DNA from: Monoplex corrugatus
Taxonomy: Eukaryota > Mollusca > Gastropoda > Littorinimorpha > Ranellidae
Reading direction: 5' to 3'
DNA length: 64,000 bases
NCBI GenBank assembly: GCA_030674185.1
Contig: JAPXFY010000137.1
Location: 25,095-89,094, forward strand
In this document: in pieces, positions 1 through 10,913 of the stretch
How the letters are laid out: the number at the start of each line of letters is the position of its first letter
Position numbering within the stretch: the stretch's first letter is position 1
Made by a program: the position numbers and the translations under genes
Notes under the pieces: generated by a model
Database searches by the model: none
Told to the model about the DNA's origin: nothing
What the model saw: the letters and a program-made list of their open reading frames with translations, nothing else

Positions 1-1314
1 TCCACCCTTCATGCTGGCATCACCCTGGCTTCCTATTTTTCTAATTTACAAACAATAGCATTTAATTCCTCCTCTGAATAATCTGGAAAATCATCTGTAG
101 CCTAAAAATTATCTCTCTCTCGCTCTCTTTTTTCCTTTTTAAAATTTTTTTAATGTGGTGTTAGCCCTGATATGGTTGTAGTAATCGGCTGGGCTATATG
201 CAATATGAACTGAACTGAACTGAAAATCATCTGCTACAAAGGGTGTTGCCATTTTTTCACATGCTATGTGGCATGAATGTAAATAGCCCAACCACTTGTC
301 TTTACACACCCGAGCATATTAACTCTTTCAGCCCTGTCTGTTAACAAAGAGAAATGCACTCACTTCCAGGGGGTTTTGGGGGGGACTGCAAAATTAATGG
401 GCACCCCAAATAAAACACTATATCTAAAAAAACTGTTTGATGAAATGTGTTGAAATTTTGTTTGCTTGTTAATAAATAAATGTTCTGTCTCATATATGTT
501 ATTTTCAAATCATTTGATGTTTTTAGTCTTATTAAATTTTATGAAAATTAACAACAACAACAAATCTTATCTTTATCATTCACTCGTATTCACAATTAAG
601 TGCTCATCAGGCTTTCTGGTTCTGAATTTTGCGTGTTTTTCTGTAATGGCATTTTAGATTTGCAAGGTTGACGGTGAACATGGTTTTTATCTGTTTATCT
701 TAACGGGTTGTTCTTTTCTTTTTGACGTGGTGTTAGCCCTGATATGGCTCTAGTGGTCGGCTGGGCTATAAGCAATATGAATTGAATTGAATTCTGGTTC
801 AGGATGCAACCTGGAGAGGTATTCACGGTGCCTGAGTTTTGAGATAATGGTTGATTTCTTCTGGGGGTGCTGTACTGACGGGGTGGGGTTTTTGGGCGGC
901 TGGCCCAGGTGAGATGTGGAGCTGAGAGAGCTGCAGCCTAGGTTGGTTGTTTTGTGGTGAGTTCATCCCTCTGGTTAGCGGCGTTGCACACCTGCTGGTG
1001 GGTTAAACCAAACACACAAACTATAGCCTCCACATCTGGGGATTCCTGCATGCTTGGGTTGGACTCGAGCACCTGAAAGAGAAAAACATTACGTTTTCAT
1101 CCACTTGTTGTTACTTGTTGGTGATTACCGTACATTTCGTACAGTGGTTTACCGCAGACTTTCAACGGAAGACCTTGTCGAGACTGACTACAGACTAGCT
1201 TAGCACAAGGCCTTCTCCATCAAACTCTTTTAATTATAACTCCCAGACCATTGTTCTTTTCTTTTTGACATGGTGTTAGCCCTGATAGGGCTCTAGTGGT
1301 CGGCTGGGCTATAA
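1..1314. repeat. Composite repeat unit, left end of the array
   Basis: This is the same ordered sequence that recurs at 36495-39535, 41575-42804, 45856-53915, 59150-60380 and 63436-64000. It contains SINE-like modules at 98-222, about 710-795 and about 1255-1314. Between them lie AT-rich spacer and segments that read like old coding sequence on the minus strand (about 305-30 and 1075-785). The unit is cut at base 1 by the window edge and at 1314 by Harbinger A. No intact gene is present. Confidence 0.85.
98..222 (+). mobile_element. SINE-like retroposon with (AACTG)n tail and 11-bp TSD
   Basis: The copy ends in three AACTG repeats and is bounded by the 11-bp direct repeat AAAATCATCTG (87-97 and 223-233), which reads as a target-site duplication. 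The conserved core is TTAGCCCTGATATGG followed by CGGCTGGGCTATA, which occurs dozens of times in the window. The 5' part is pyrimidine-rich. I do not see convincing tRNA A and B boxes, so the RNA origin is open. It interrupts a minus-strand coding-like segment that reads on across the duplicated target. Confidence 0.7.
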
Positions 1315-1805
1315 TGCTACATTTACACGGACGTGCAACTGCTCGTGCAAGTCTCCTCTGTGCAACTACGTGCAACTACTTAATTGCACGAAAGAGCCCC
1401 CGTGTAAACGCGAACGGTGCAAGTACCGTGCTGCAAGTGAGCGACGCCTTGCTCCGTCCCTTTTTTGGTGACGCAGGCCGCGTGTGCGTGCCAGTGGCTG
1501 AGTTTGTCTGCCGGCTAGTTGACTCGGCAGTCGCACATAGTCGCATAGTCCATCGCTGCAACTACCTGTAGTTGCATGTCGAGTTGCAGGGCTGGGCTGC
1601 AACTACCTAAATTGTCCCAGTCTCTGCCCGTTTTCGGTGTCTGTCTCTCTGTCTGTCTCACGTAGGGTTAATGTTAGGTTGGGGTTAACTCTACTCTCTC
1701 TTTGTCTCTCTGTATTTGTACCTTCCAGGTGTTATTCTTTCGGGGTTGTTCCAACAACTTAGCAGCAACTGCAGCAACTGCAGGGCTGTTATTACTCCCT
1801 GAATG

Positions 1806-1813
1806 TATAAAAG
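1806..1813 (+). promoter_or_regulatory. TATA box of Harbinger A transposase
   Basis: TATAAAAG lies 53 bp before the ATG. A start about 30 bp downstream would fall near TTCTTCATTCC (about 1832-1842), giving a leader of about 25 nt. The ATG has A at -3 and G at +4. A TATA box with so short a leader is typical of replication-dependent histone genes. Confidence 0.6.
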
Positions 1814-1858
1814 CACAGTGTTCGAGGGAGTTTCTTCATTCCATCTTGAATCTTCACT

Positions 1859-3238
1859 ATGGACCCGTTGCTGCCCGTATGGATTGCACGCTATCACCAT
1901 GACCTGCATCACCATCATGACCGCCACGTTGCCCCTGGGGAGGGGAGGAGGCGACGCCGGAGAACCGTCTGGGTTCGAAACTGGCTCACGGAGGAGAGGA
2001 GGAGGGAGTTGGGCCACTTCTACACCCTGCTGAACCTGAACATGAACGACCTGGACCAAGATATGTTCCGGAACTACACCAGGCTGACACCAGACTTCTT
2101 CCTGGAAGTCCTGGACAGGATGCGCCTGGCGATTTCCAAGGTGGACACTAACATGCGGCTTTGCATCGAACCTGGGGTGAAGCTGGCGATCACTCTGCGG
2201 TTCCTGGCCTCAGGAGACAGCTACAGTTCCCTGTCCTACGCCTTCAGAGTCGCCAAATCGACTATCTCCCTGTTCGTGCCCAAAGTCTGCACCGCCATCT
2301 TTGAGGCGTACCAGGCGGAGGCCTTCATGATTGAGTGGACCGAAGAGGGCTGGAACACCAAAGCAGAGAAATTCTACAGGCGCTGGAACATGCCCCACAC
2401 GATGGGTGCATTGGATGGAAAACATGTTGCTATAAAAAAGCCCAAGAAGAGCGGAACTCTCTACCACAACTACAAGGGTTTTTTCTCAATCCCTCTCCTT
2501 GCGCTGGTCGATGCGGACTACAGATTCCTGTGTGCGGAGGTGGGTGGCCAAGGCCACATGTCAGATGCTCAGATCTTCCTGGAAACTTCCCTGCGAGAGG
2601 CTTTGGAGGACGGCACCATCAACCGGCCAGCACCATGCCCTCTGACGGATGACGCTGACGACGACACCCCTGTACCATACTTCCTCGTCAGTGATGATGC
2701 ATTCGCCTTGAAAGATTATTGCATGAAACCCTTCTCCCGGAACACCATGGCTCCAAGGGAGCTCATCTTCAATTATAGATTGTCCAGGGCGAGAAGGGTG
2801 GTGGAAAATGCGTTTGGGCTGCTGGCCCAGCGATTCAGAGTCATGCTGCGCACCTGTGAGCTGCAACCTGATAATGTGAGGATGCTGATAAAGTGCTGCC
2901 TCACGCTCCACAACATCTTGCTGCAGCGTGTGCCGCCAGCTCCAGAAGAAGTTGACAGGGAAGATGCCAACAGGAACCTGCTCCCCGGCGTCTGGAGAGA
3001 GCATGTCATCTGGGAGGACCAACCACAGCCTCAGGCAGGGCGTGCCAACACAGCTGGGAAGCGAGTCCGGGAGACTCTTGCCGACTTTTTCGGGAGTCCA
3101 GCTGGGATTGTCCCGTGGCAATGGGACCTAGCCAACGTCCGCCAGCCTGCTCGAGATGCAAACCCTGACCCGACTGCTGCTGCCCCACCTGGACCAGCTG
3201 GGCCTCCTGCTCCGTCTCCTCCCTCCTCCCCAGAGTGA
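1859..3238 (+). CDS. HARBI1-like DDE transposase, intact, 459 aa
   Basis: Single open exon with a DDE_Tnp_4-type transposase fold. An N-terminal basic region (about 20-40) is followed by the LTPDFFLEVLDRM segment (about 77-88) and a helix-turn-helix-like stretch (about 113-140). The catalytic triad is visible as GALDGKH (D186), LVSDDAF (D280) and RRVVENAFG (E316). The NYRLSRARR segment before the glutamate and CCLTLHNIL after it are family hallmarks. The tail from about 400 is Pro/Ala-rich. The protein should bind element ends and cut DNA in the nucleus; relatives need a second Myb/MADF protein, absent from this copy (Harbinger B keeps an exon of one). The frame is unbroken, so this copy may be functional or recently so. 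The 3' end is histone-like (next entry). Confidence 0.93.
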   Translation: MDPLLPVWIARYHHDLHHHHDRHVAPGEGRRRRRRTVWVRNWLTEERRRELGHFYTLLNLNMNDLDQDMFRNYTRLTPDFFLEVLDRMRLAISKVDTNMRLCIEPGVKLAITLRFLASGDSYSSLSYAFRVAKSTISLFVPKVCTAIFEAYQAEAFMIEWTEEGWNTKAEKFYRRWNMPHTMGALDGKHVAIKKPKKSGTLYHNYKGFFSIPLLALVDADYRFLCAEVGGQGHMSDAQIFLETSLREALEDGTINRPAPCPLTDDADDDTPVPYFLVSDDAFALKDYCMKPFSRNTMAPRELIFNYRLSRARRVVENAFGLLAQRFRVMLRTCELQPDNVRMLIKCCLTLHNILLQRVPPAPEEVDREDANRNLLPGVWREHVIWEDQPQPQAGRANTAGKRVRETLADFFGSPAGIVPWQWDLANVRQPARDANPDPTAAAPPGPAGPPAPSPPSSPE

Positions 3239-3443
3239 GCTGCGTCATGGAACACCATCCAATATTGGCCCTTTTCAGGGCCATACATATTCCCCAAGAG
3301 ATTGGCTTTTGTTTCATTGCTTTCGTTGCTAGTCCCTACCCCACACATGCACACAGCCTACACTGGTCCTGTCCTGGTTCCAAAGGCCTTCCAACACAGA
3401 CATACAACATTCAGACAACACACACACAGACAACACACACATA

Positions 3444-3531
<88 letters not shown>

Positions 3532-3881
3532 ATATTTGTTTACTTTAGCTAGCATTTCACAATAAACACTGAATATCATAAAACAGATGCAGATAGAGAA
3601 AGATAGATAGAGAGAAAGAGAGAGAGAGAAAAAAAAAACATCTCCAAGAAATAGGCTATTTACATTCACATAAAACTTATTGCACATGTTATTTTTATTA
3701 TTTATTTTTATTAATTTTAAATCAAAAATACAGAGCCCACACATAGAAATACTTCAAGGAAAATTATGTCCTTTTAGTATGCGTTGAATAAACACCAAAT
3801 TAAGAGTTCTGATAAGAAAAAAAATTGCTAGGTAAGCTGTGCTTGTAATTTGATCGTGTATCATATATGCTACGTTGGGCC
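3239..3881. repeat. Spacer with (CA)n and (GA)n microsatellites
   Basis: After the stem-loop there is unremarkable sequence, a long (CA)n tract at about 3448-3529, a short GATA/GA-rich tract near 3590-3630 and AT-rich DNA. ORFs here are dinucleotide-repeat artefacts. Confidence 0.9.
3267..3301 (+). promoter_or_regulatory. Histone-type 3' stem-loop plus downstream element
   Basis: GGCCCTTTTCAGGGCC (3267-3282) is a perfect 6-bp stem with a TTTC loop, matching the metazoan histone mRNA consensus GGYYCTTTTCAGRRCC. It starts 28 nt after the transposase stop. CAAGAGA (3295-3301), a good match to the purine-rich histone downstream element, follows after 13 nt, the usual spacing. The canonical 3' flank ACCCA is not matched (here ATACAT). 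A possible back-up AATAAA is at about 3562. I infer SLBP/U7-dependent, S-phase-coupled 3' processing; this is untested. Confidence 0.75.
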
Positions 3882-6800
3882 TTAAGTGCACCAGAGTATT
3901 TTGTAGCATATTTGCTACAAATGCCAAAAAGAGCATTCTTTTTTCTTATTTTTGAAGGGAGATCAGACCTTTTACACCAGGATCATTTCAAAAGATCCTT
4001 CTCACATTTTGGGCATGATATGATCAATTAAAAGCATGCATTATGGTTATTTTCTTATGTATACACTCTCTCCACATTCTCACTGATTGTAATTTTCATT
4101 CCAGTCCGTGATGAAACTCCACTGTCTTTTTCACTCCAGTCGATGATAAAACTTGATTTCTTCAATTTCGTCCAGCTTGTTTTTTTCTTCCAGGTGGTTC
4201 AGCTTTTCCTGTCTGTGTTTGGTAGCTCCCAATTCTGTGTTTTTGATGAACAGAAATGTTGAGCATGCATTAAAAGTTACATGCATCCATAGCATTCCCA
4301 GTCGCTCCATGCACTACTGCCCATCGTCATCATTTCTCCCTTTTCTTCTTTTCATTTCATTCAATTTTCCTTTTGTTTATTGATTCCATGCAGCCATGCA
4401 AAAACAAAGCAAACATAAAAGTGTATTATCTGTACAGATTTAAAATGCAAAATTCATGGTTTCAGTTCAAGCATGCATTTGATTCAGTCGAAATTTGCTT
4501 CTTGGCTTGCTCACTTCTTGTGAAATGCCCAAAAGCAATTCCTGTCCTTGTTCAGACAAAGGAAGACGTTGCACTTGGCGCATTTCACAAAACAGAAGCC
4601 TTTGCATTCTTTGTTTTTGCAACGGCCCCTTGTTCCCCAGGTTGGGAGGTGATCCGCTCCATCATAGCGGACGTCAGACACTGGTTTTCTCTGGATGATT
4701 CGAGATGGGGTAGGAGGTGGTGGTGATGCAGCAGATGGGCGTCCGACCTGGCGCTTGCAGTTGACAAGGGCTTCAGCCACCTCTGTCTGGAAGACGGATA
4801 GTTTCATGGGCTTTTTCTGGAGCAGCTGGCAGTGTCGCTTGTACCAAAGCCAGGCGTTGACAACAGTGAAGGAGATGGTGTGAAGAAAGATGTACATGTA
4901 CCACCTGCGTGATTTCATGGGAAACTTGTAAAGAGCTGTCAGACCATCAAGGAGATCCACCCCACCCATGAATTTATTGTACTCCTGTACAATGGCAGGG
5001 CTTTTGACAGTGATGTGCTCCTTCTCCTTTTTGTTCCAGCGGCGAACTTCTGCTTGTGGTTCAGTGCCTTTGTATGACGAGATGAGGTCGACAGTTCTGT
5101 TATCAAACCAGCGGACAGCTACAGTGTTTGAGTTGACCTCAACCTTTGTGTCATGTGAGCCTCTTCCCTCTTTTTTCAGTTCCTTCTCACTCTTCAGCTG
5201 ACATCCCTATAGCCTGTTTGTGCGCACTGTGCCCACGTACAGCATGGATTTTTCTTTCAAGGTCTTCACAAGAGGCAGATTTGTGAAGAAATTGTCAGCA
5301 AAGATTTTGTAGTTCTTTCCTTCTGGCAGCTTTGATGTCATTTGGAGAACAACCTCACCACTCATCCCATGCGGCTTGTGTTCATTTGGTTTCTTTGCGG
5401 ATGAACCTTGGTAGACATCAAACTGGTATAAAATTCCAGAACTGCCGCATCTTCCCCACATTTTGAAGCCCCACTTGTGTGGTTTCTTTTGCATGTATTG
5501 CTTCAATGAAGAGCGGCCTTTGAAAGGTACCATTATTTCGTCGACCGAGTTGTGCTCTTCGGGTGGGATCTTGTCCAAAGCTCTTTGTAAGCCATCCATC
5601 CAAGGGCGGATCTTCCAGAGTTTGTCACCCATTTTCTCTTCTTCTCTTACCTGCAGGTTGTCTGCAAAGTGTAAGGTGCTGGCAAGTCTTTTGAACTTTT
5701 CTCTGGCCATTGCATCAGCGACAGGAGCATAGCGTGTTGCTGATTCCCAGTATGCCCACACAGAATAAGCCTGAACAAGACCCATGCGGAGATACATCCC
5801 AATGAAGACTTCAATTTCTTTCTTGGTCGTCTTTATCGTGATCCCTTCTTTTTGGATGGAGTAAATATTTGTCTGTATCTCAGCATTCTCCAACATCTCA
5901 TCAGTGATGAGTTCTCTGAAGTATGCATATGGTGTCTTCAGAATTCCATCATCAGGAGGCTGTTCAAGATCACCTGTGAATGTACAGTCGGGTTCCTGGA
6001 AAGACATGTCAGTCCAGATGGGTTTTTGAAGAGCATCTTCCAAATCTGAATCTCCTCCATTCGCCTCTTCTAGCAGGAAAGAAGCAAGGGGCATGTCGTC
6101 TTCATCTTCCCAATTGCCATGGTTGTTTTCTTCCTGGCGCATAGCTGCCAAAGGAATATCATCCTCATCATCCCAGTCAGCTGTTTTCCTTTTCCGCTTC
6201 CTGTTCCTCTTTCTGTAAGGTGTAAAGGGCTCTTCATCATGTTTCTCCTTCCAGTTCTCTGAGTTCTTCTCTGGAGGGAACATACTCATCTTCAGAGGAT
6301 GGCTCAAACTCACTGTCATCAGTGCCAACAGCATCAAATATATCTTTTATAGGAGCATTGGTTGACATCTGTAGACATAAAAACACACTTTTGAGCATTG
6401 AGAACTCTCATAATTATCAATACAATTAAAAAACATGTCCATCTCTACAGAAACAAACTGTTATTTAATTAAAAAAATGTACAAATTTTGTATAATAAAA
6501 TGCTAAACAACACCAACAATTATGTATGTGATAGAGTCCAATGACACTAAAGCCCAGTGTTTCACATATGCTACATGGCAAAACAACCAGTGCCTGCTGT
6601 AGCATATGTGCTACACCAATCTTTAGCATTCCAGTCTTACAAAACTATGAAAGAATATGAAACTATGACTATATTATATGTTAGTTGCCTTTGTTTCTTA
6701 ATGAAATAACTTATTTAGAAAGGATGATGGACTTACTTTCAATCAGATCAGGATGGATTTTGTCTGGAGCAGTTTCAGCAGCTGGCAACCTCGTGGAATC

Positions 6801-6989
6801 ATCAAAGAGGAAGTGATGTCAAACTTCCTGGCACCGGCTGCAGGAGAAAGGAATATAACTCTGGCAAGGTTCAGCCTCTTGTGCCAGACTGTACTTGTTT
6901 CCCTTGTTGATGCTGCCTTTAGTTTGCTCTACTCAAGACTATTTTTGAAGTGTAGCAGATTTGCTACGTATGGCTCTAGAGGGTTTTAA
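3882..6989 (-). mobile_element. piggyBac element 1, TTAA to TTAA
   Basis: Candidate ends are TTAA at 3882-3885 and 6986-6989. Reading inward, both show ...C(C/T)AGAG... and then the 16-bp palindrome-like motif GTAGCANATNTGCTAC, 21-22 bp from the TTAA. The motif recurs internally near 6597-6614, and half-sites occur near 3863 and 6560. The ends are diverged, so the boundary call is moderate; a half-site just outside 3882 leaves room for an older left end. The enclosed gene is minus-strand piggyBac transposase. A LINE lies immediately to the right. Confidence 0.6.
4511..6368 (-). pseudogene. piggyBac 1 transposase, one frameshift and one stop
   Basis: The best start is the ATG at 6368, which opens an acidic N-terminus (FDAVGTDDSEFEPSSEDE) typical of PGBD proteins. 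That frame is lost near 6270, and the neighbouring frame continues to 5207, so one frameshift is needed. A single TAG at 5207-5209, just after the VRTNR motif, breaks the C-terminal part, which resumes in the same frame to 4511. Catalytic aspartates are seen in SVDEIMVPFKG, IFADNFFTN and GGVDLLDGL. The C-terminus is a cysteine-rich cross-brace finger (CKNKECKGFCFVKCAKC). Without the two lesions the protein would be about 620 aa, a normal length. No intron is evident. Confidence 0.88.
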
Positions 6990-7123
6990 TAACAAACTCA
7001 TAGAAAGAGACAGAGAGAGTGAGAGAACGAACGAACGAACGAACGAAAATTTTATTCAAAAGGCCTTGGCCACATTTGAAGGGGGAAACATAATCATAAT
7101 TATATCAACACACAAGCTCAATT

Positions 7124-10100
7124 CTATTGATTTACAAATGTATCTCGAAGTTTAAATGCCTTGTATAAATAAATAGCAAACTGCTTTACTACAGATTCGT
7201 CTTTGGATGAGAGTAACATTACCAATCTAAACAAACATGGTCGTCTAAAAAAATTAATAGGTATAAATTTCGCTCTGAACTGAATCAAATTTTGACAAAC
7301 CAAGGCAAAATGTAGTTCATCATCAACATCCATACCACAAAGGGGACATAATAAATCATTTTCAGCAACTTTCCTGTGATAAAAGTGATGTTTCTTCAAA
7401 TCAGAAATTCCAAATCTAAACTTGGTCATAACCCTCTTAATATGCCAGTCTATTGGTAATGACAAATACAGTGGGAAGCAATGCGATGGATTAATCTAAC
7501 GGTACATACTGTATCTATTACTGTCCTCCATATTTGAATGCCAGTTTTGCCATTGGTTGTCAATTAATCTATCACGAAGAGAGCGTAAAAACACACCTTT
7601 ACTTCCAACACCCTGATTAATCCAAGCATAACCAAATCCATTTTCAAATAACATCCGTCTGACTGTTGATACCCAGTTTGCCTTTCCTCTTTCATCTAAT
7701 AAGCAAAGCATGTTATAAGCCTTTTGGGGTAACCTAGATCGGTTCATTTGAGTTAGTTTTATCCAATAGCGAATGCATCTAACTGCTGAAAGAATATGCA
7801 AGGGATATCTGTTAGTCTCAGCATAAACAAGATTATTTGGTGTTCTTAAAGATACTCCCAGAAATTTTTTGAGCGCAAATAAATGTATTTTTTCACAATG
7901 CGTAACTGCAGCATCTAGACCCCATATTTCTGCACCATACAATATTATCGGTTGGATTTGAGAATCAAAAAGTTTAATAAACAAGTGGAAAGAGCTATTG
8001 TTTAACCTCCTCAAATTCTGCATAATAGGTAATAAACCTCTTTTACCCTTATCTGCAATATCTTTACAGGCAAAAGTGAAACTTAGACGAGTCGAAAAAT
8101 AAATACCTAAATATTTGTACACATTAACAACAGACATCATAACACCACTGAAAAACCATCTTTCCCTTGCAGCCAGATATCCACCTTTTCTGAAGACAAT
8201 GATGTTGCTTTTAGACATATTAACTTTTAACTGAAGCCGAGAAGCAGATCTGTCTAAGCTATCCAACTGTCGTTGAAGACCTATCACTGTTTCCGCTAAT
8301 AGCACAATGTCGTCTGCAAAAAGCAAAATAAATAATTCTAAAGCATCATTCAAAAAACAGGCTCCATTACGACCGTTTTCAGTAACTTCTCTAGTAACCT
8401 CATTAATGAATAAAGAAAATAAAATAGGACTACATACATCCCCTTGCTTCACACCAGCTGTACAGTTGATACAATCAGACAAAGCACTTCCACATCTCAC
8501 TCTTGCCTTAACACTTTCATACATACTCATAACACATTTAAACAGTTTTCCATTAACGCCATTTGTTAACAAAATAGGCCATAATAAACTTCTGTTGATT
8601 GAATCAAAGGCTTTCTCAAAATCAATAAAGGCAACATAAAGTTTGCGATTTAATGTAAATTGCTTCTGAACAAGTGCCATCAGTGTAAACATATGATCTA
8701 TAGTAGAATAATCTCTCTTGAAACCAGCCTGAAATTCCTCAGTTATATTATTTGCCTCGACCCATTTTTGCAGTCTACTGTTAATTATTGTGCTATACAC
8801 TTTACTGGTTATGTCACAAATAGATATGCCTCTATAGTTATTAGGATCATTAACATTACCTTTTTTATAGAGAGGAATAACAATGGATTCGGACCAGTTC
8901 TTTGGGAAGATGCCGTTATCAAACAAAAAGTTATAGAATGTCACTAGAAAACCAACAACATGATCGCATCCAACAGCATTTTTCAACAATTCACCGATGA
9001 CTCCATCTAGACCAGCTGATTTGCCATTTTTTAATTTTCTTAGAGCTACTAGTACCTCATGTGTGGAGATTGGTTCACTTAAATGCTGTATTTCTTCATT
9101 CGCTTCATTTTCTATTTCTTCTAAATTATCAACATTATTCGAAGCATCTTTCTGCAGCAAGTCTTTGAAATGCCTAAACCATGTTTCAATACATACTGTA
9201 TTTCTAGGCTGTTTTCTTTTCGAAGAAATCATACTGATGGTGCTCCAAAAGCCTTTCTGGTCATTCATTGAGTTTACTAGCTTGTCTATCAAAGCCATAT
9301 TGTACTGCTCTTCCTTAAACTTTTTAAACTTATTGTATTCACGTCTTGCACGGCAATAATTATATCTATCATTTGCAAGTAAAGTGCGTCTAAAAATCTG
9401 CAATGAATTTCGAACTTTCTTCTTTAGAGTAACACATTCCTTGTCAAACCAGGGATTCGCTTTTTTACGCCTACCAATAATAACACTTTTTTTCATACAC
9501 TGAGCTGCGTCTTTCATACAAGAATTAAACAATTCTAGAGCAACATTTATATCAGAGTACACCATGTCTCTAGCTGTCTCTAGTCTTTGGTTTAGTTCCC
9601 CTGATCTTAAGTTATGAGTGTATGTTCCTTGAAAATCTTCATCCCAAACAAACTTATCTAATGAATGCGAAAAATCCTCTTTTTGTTCCAATACGCAGTT
9701 GCTATCTTTCATGTGAAGCCTAAACTCTACAGGCATGTGGGTGGATTCTATCCGATCTGCAACGTTAAGATGACAACAATCAGCTATCCTGCTATATAAA
9801 TCACAAGACATGATAAAATAATCATTAACACTGCACCCAGAATCAGAAATAAACGTGTAACGTCCATGAGAATCCCCATGGCACTCACCATTTAAAACAT
9901 GTAGATCAAAAACACTGCACATGTTCAGTAATAGTTTGCCATAATTATTTAGTTTGTCATCCTCAGAGTGCCTATTTGTATACACTGGCTGACTGTTCAA
10001 TCCCAAGACAGAATCATTATCATGATCTTTACATACATGGGAAATATTTGCGATTCTACTATTCAGGTCTCCACATATCAAAATGAAAACATCATCAGAC

Positions 10101-10606
10101 TCAATCAAAAAGTCACACAGAAAATCTTCTAGCAAAGAAATGCCATTATCACAATCAAAAAATGAATAATAAGGAGAACCTTCTGGAGGACGGTACGTGC
10201 ATACAAACAACACATCTTTCTCTGTACCAAACAAAAATTTGTTTATAAGAAAAACACGTGTTATGAACATTGGTTTCAATTTCCTTTACATATTTACATA
10301 GATTTCTTTTAATAAGACGCACAACACCTCCAGATCGTCTCCCCTGCATAGACAACTTCTGAGCAGGTTTATAGAACATTTCAAATCAGTGAAGCAATTG
10401 TTATGAAAAGTATCAAGAAATGTTTCAAAAATGCAAACAAAATCAAATGATTGAATGTAATTAACAAATTCATTGTTATGTAACTTTGACAATAAGCCAT
10501 CAACATTCCAACTAAGAAATGAAAAGGAGCAATTTATAATACTTTGTACAAGGGACTGAACCCCATGATCAACCACACTGTCAGTGTCACTCCTAACATT
10601 TGCCAC
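7124..10606 (-). pseudogene. LINE ORF2: endonuclease-reverse transcriptase, broken
   Basis: Three reading frames supply one protein. 10606-10286 gives the start of the APE endonuclease (SWNVDGLLSKL, FETFLD). A second frame covers about 10379-10280 (QGRRSGGVVRL). The main frame runs 10279-7496 with YRPPEGSPYY, CGDLNSRI, the RT palm (FIDFEKAFDSINR, then FADDIVLLAE near 8310) and thumb. A single stop at 7496-7498 precedes an in-frame C-terminal domain to 7124 with a CPLCG...HFALVC zinc-knuckle-like motif. Total lesions are therefore two frameshifts in the endonuclease and one stop. The RT core itself is open. The enzyme would nick target DNA and prime reverse transcription of its own RNA. Confidence 0.9.
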
Positions 10607-10913
10607 ACTTGGCCTATCTAAGCATGTTTGGCTTTACACATAGCCAGGTGAAGCGACCACCAAGTTAGCAACATCGAGTGCGCTGCCAACATAGTTTGCA
10701 CGTGAAGGTGACGGTTCACTATAACTGTCGACCTGAACCGGGAAAACCGGTGCTAGGGCAATTTGTCTACCCTCAGCAAAAACTGTCACAGGCCGGCCAC
10801 ACCCCTATCTTAATTCTACCAGATTATTCTTATCATCTAAATAGTACTTCTTGCCATCAACAATCAAATGATCATGTACAAGCATTGCTCTTTTGCCCTC
10901 TTCACGAGCCTTT

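Larger units (their letters stand above)
1315..3880 (+). mobile_element. PIF/Harbinger element A
   Basis: The 5' boundary is well placed. The SINE-like module runs normally to ...GGCTGGGCTATAA (ends 1314) and is then replaced by foreign sequence, so insertion was at TAA, matching the TWA target of PIF/Harbinger elements. The first 300 bp are rich in TGCAAC/GTTGCA repeats and contain ATTTACACGG (1321-1330) and CCGTGTAAAC (about 1400) in opposite orientation, resembling subterminal binding sites. No matching right TIR was found, so the 3' limit is arbitrary: the element either lost its right end or was truncated before piggyBac 1 (3882). Confidence 0.7.

Noticed and set aside
1366..1602. Short ORFs upstream of the Harbinger A gene
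   Set aside because: They cover the TGCAAC-rich subterminal region and overlap on both strands with no family resemblance.
3448..3560. Long His/Thr or Cys/Val ORFs across (CA)n tracts, also at 30600, 32876 and 35452
   Set aside because: Translations of dinucleotide repeats; no protein features.
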